The position numbers and the translations under genes were made by a program. A stretch of 5,608 nt of DNA from Deltaproteobacteria bacterium (GTDB lineage: Bacteria > Myxococcota_A > UBA9042 > DTJE01): assembly GCA_013151875.1 (NCBI GenBank), contig JAADHL010000053.1, positions 2,574 through 8,181 of the forward strand, in the 5' to 3' direction. A model generated the notes under the pieces. The model saw only the letters and a program-made list of their open reading frames with translations, had not been told where the DNA came from and did not search any database. Of the stretch, positions 4,952-5,608 are shown piece after piece. Every line of letters begins with the position of its first letter. Within the stretch, counting starts at the first letter, position 1.

Positions 4952-5608
4952 ATGTGGAAACTCTGGTTGTCCGGTCTCAGGGCCCACTGGGTCGAAGCCG
5001 TTCTTGGGGTGGTTGTGGTGGCGGTGTCGGTTGCGACGCTGACCGTACAACGGTCCGTCAGCGCCTCGGCCGAGGGACAGGTTCACGATCTGGCGCACCA
5101 TCTCGGTAAAAACATGCTGGTTGTCCCCGCGGGCACCAACCTGACCGACTTTTACTCGATGCGTTACGGGTCCGAAACAATGCCGGACTCGACGCCGGAT
5201 CAGATCCGTTCCTCCGCTATCGGCCGGCATATCAAGTCCATCCAGGCGCGCCTTTACGGCAACGTGGCGGTGGACGGCAACGATCTGATCTCCGTGGGCG
5301 AGCGGAACTGGCGGGGGAGAGCGGCCTTTTCCAGAGTGCCGGCCGGCAAGGCAATGCTTGGAAATGAGGCAGGCAAGCGGCTCGGCATCGGCGCCGGGGA
5401 CACGCTGGAACTGAACCGGGTTCCGCTGGCTGTAAGCCAAGTGACGACGACCCCGCCGGACGGGCTGGATGTTGGCGTATTCACAGCGTTGGCCACGGGG
5501 CAACGGGTCCTGAACCAACCCCACGCCGTGAACGCTCTTCGACTGGGGGGGTGCTGGTGCAAGGTGGATGTACCCACACTGGCTTCCCAGGTGGAGGACA
5601 TCATTCCC
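4952..5608 (+). CDS. MacB/FtsX-like ABC transporter permease, N-terminal 219 residues (runs off the right edge)
   Basis: The visible part matches the membrane subunit of a MacB/FtsX-type ABC transporter: a short cytoplasmic start, one transmembrane helix at about 14-33, then a periplasmic core domain. Typical features are the turn LGKNMLVVPAGTN (51-63) and the segment AMLGNEAGKRLGIGAGDTLEL (134-154), which resembles the permease core pattern of a new state placed in the membrane followed by a GD-x-hydrophobic strand. The C-terminal FtsX helices would lie beyond the window. The core contains an unusual GGCWC (C201, C203). The substrate is not known; in this family it may be a lipid, lipoprotein, peptide or drug. 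The ATG at 4952 has GAGG five bases upstream and no in-frame ATG or GTG lies between it and the predicted transcription start. Its own sigma-54 promoter and shared upstream motif suggest co-regulation with the metal and thiol genes. Confidence 0.85.
   Translation, partial: MWKLWLSGLRAHWVEAVLGVVVVAVSVATLTVQRSVSASAEGQVHDLAHHLGKNMLVVPAGTNLTDFYSMRYGSETMPDSTPDQIRSSAIGRHIKSIQARLYGNVAVDGNDLISVGERNWRGRAAFSRVPAGKAMLGNEAGKRLGIGAGDTLELNRVPLAVSQVTTTPPDGLDVGVFTALATGQRVLNQPHAVNALRLGGCWCKVDVPTLASQVEDIIP

Noticed and set aside
4889..5524. Minus-strand reading frame opposite the ABC permease
   Set aside because: The plus-strand frame shows a clear permease with TM helix and RBS; the antisense product is Arg/Gly/Pro-rich and has no recognisable domain.

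Overview
The window looks like a chromosomal stretch from a GC-rich Gram-negative bacterium, most likely one of the former Deltaproteobacteria (Desulfobacterota or relatives). This placement is an inference. It rests on predicted outer-membrane or periplasmic lipoproteins, a fused VKOR-DsbA thiol oxidase, and sigma-54 type (-24/-12) promoters ahead of every transcription unit. No rRNA, tRNA, CRISPR array or mobile element was seen.

Layout. On the minus strand (3102 to 1) are two transcription units. The first, in order of transcription, holds two lipoprotein genes (3102-2443 and 2453-1782). The second holds a third lipoprotein gene (1591-893) followed by the first 301 codons of a heavy-metal P1B-type ATPase carrying YHS and heavy-metal-binding modules (903 to beyond base 1). 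The genes within each unit overlap by 11 bases. On the plus strand, divergent from these, lie a VKOR-DsbA fusion with a cysteine-rich CxC tail (3397-4707) and the first 219 codons of a MacB/FtsX-like ABC permease (4952 to beyond 5608).

The most notable content is a family of three paralogous lipoproteins. They share a C-terminal domain of about 110 residues with the invariant pattern C-x10-C-x34-C-x15-C and an HSxCH motif around the third cysteine. I do not recognise a named function for it.

Control. Four -24/-12 elements were found, at 1655-1670 (minus), 3156-3171 (minus), 3351-3366 (plus, exact match to consensus) and 4872-4887 (plus). All have the required 10-base GG-to-GC spacing and lie 20-54 bases (to the predicted start of transcription) ahead of a convincing RBS and ATG. 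About 100-155 bases upstream of each predicted transcription start is a shared word, G[A/G]ACAATAT[T/C], a candidate site for a common sigma-54 activator. The genes therefore probably form one regulon for envelope metal and thiol homeostasis: an efflux ATPase, putative metal- or thiol-binding lipoproteins, a disulfide-forming enzyme and an ABC exporter component. The regulator itself is not in the window, and the metal is not proven by the sequence.
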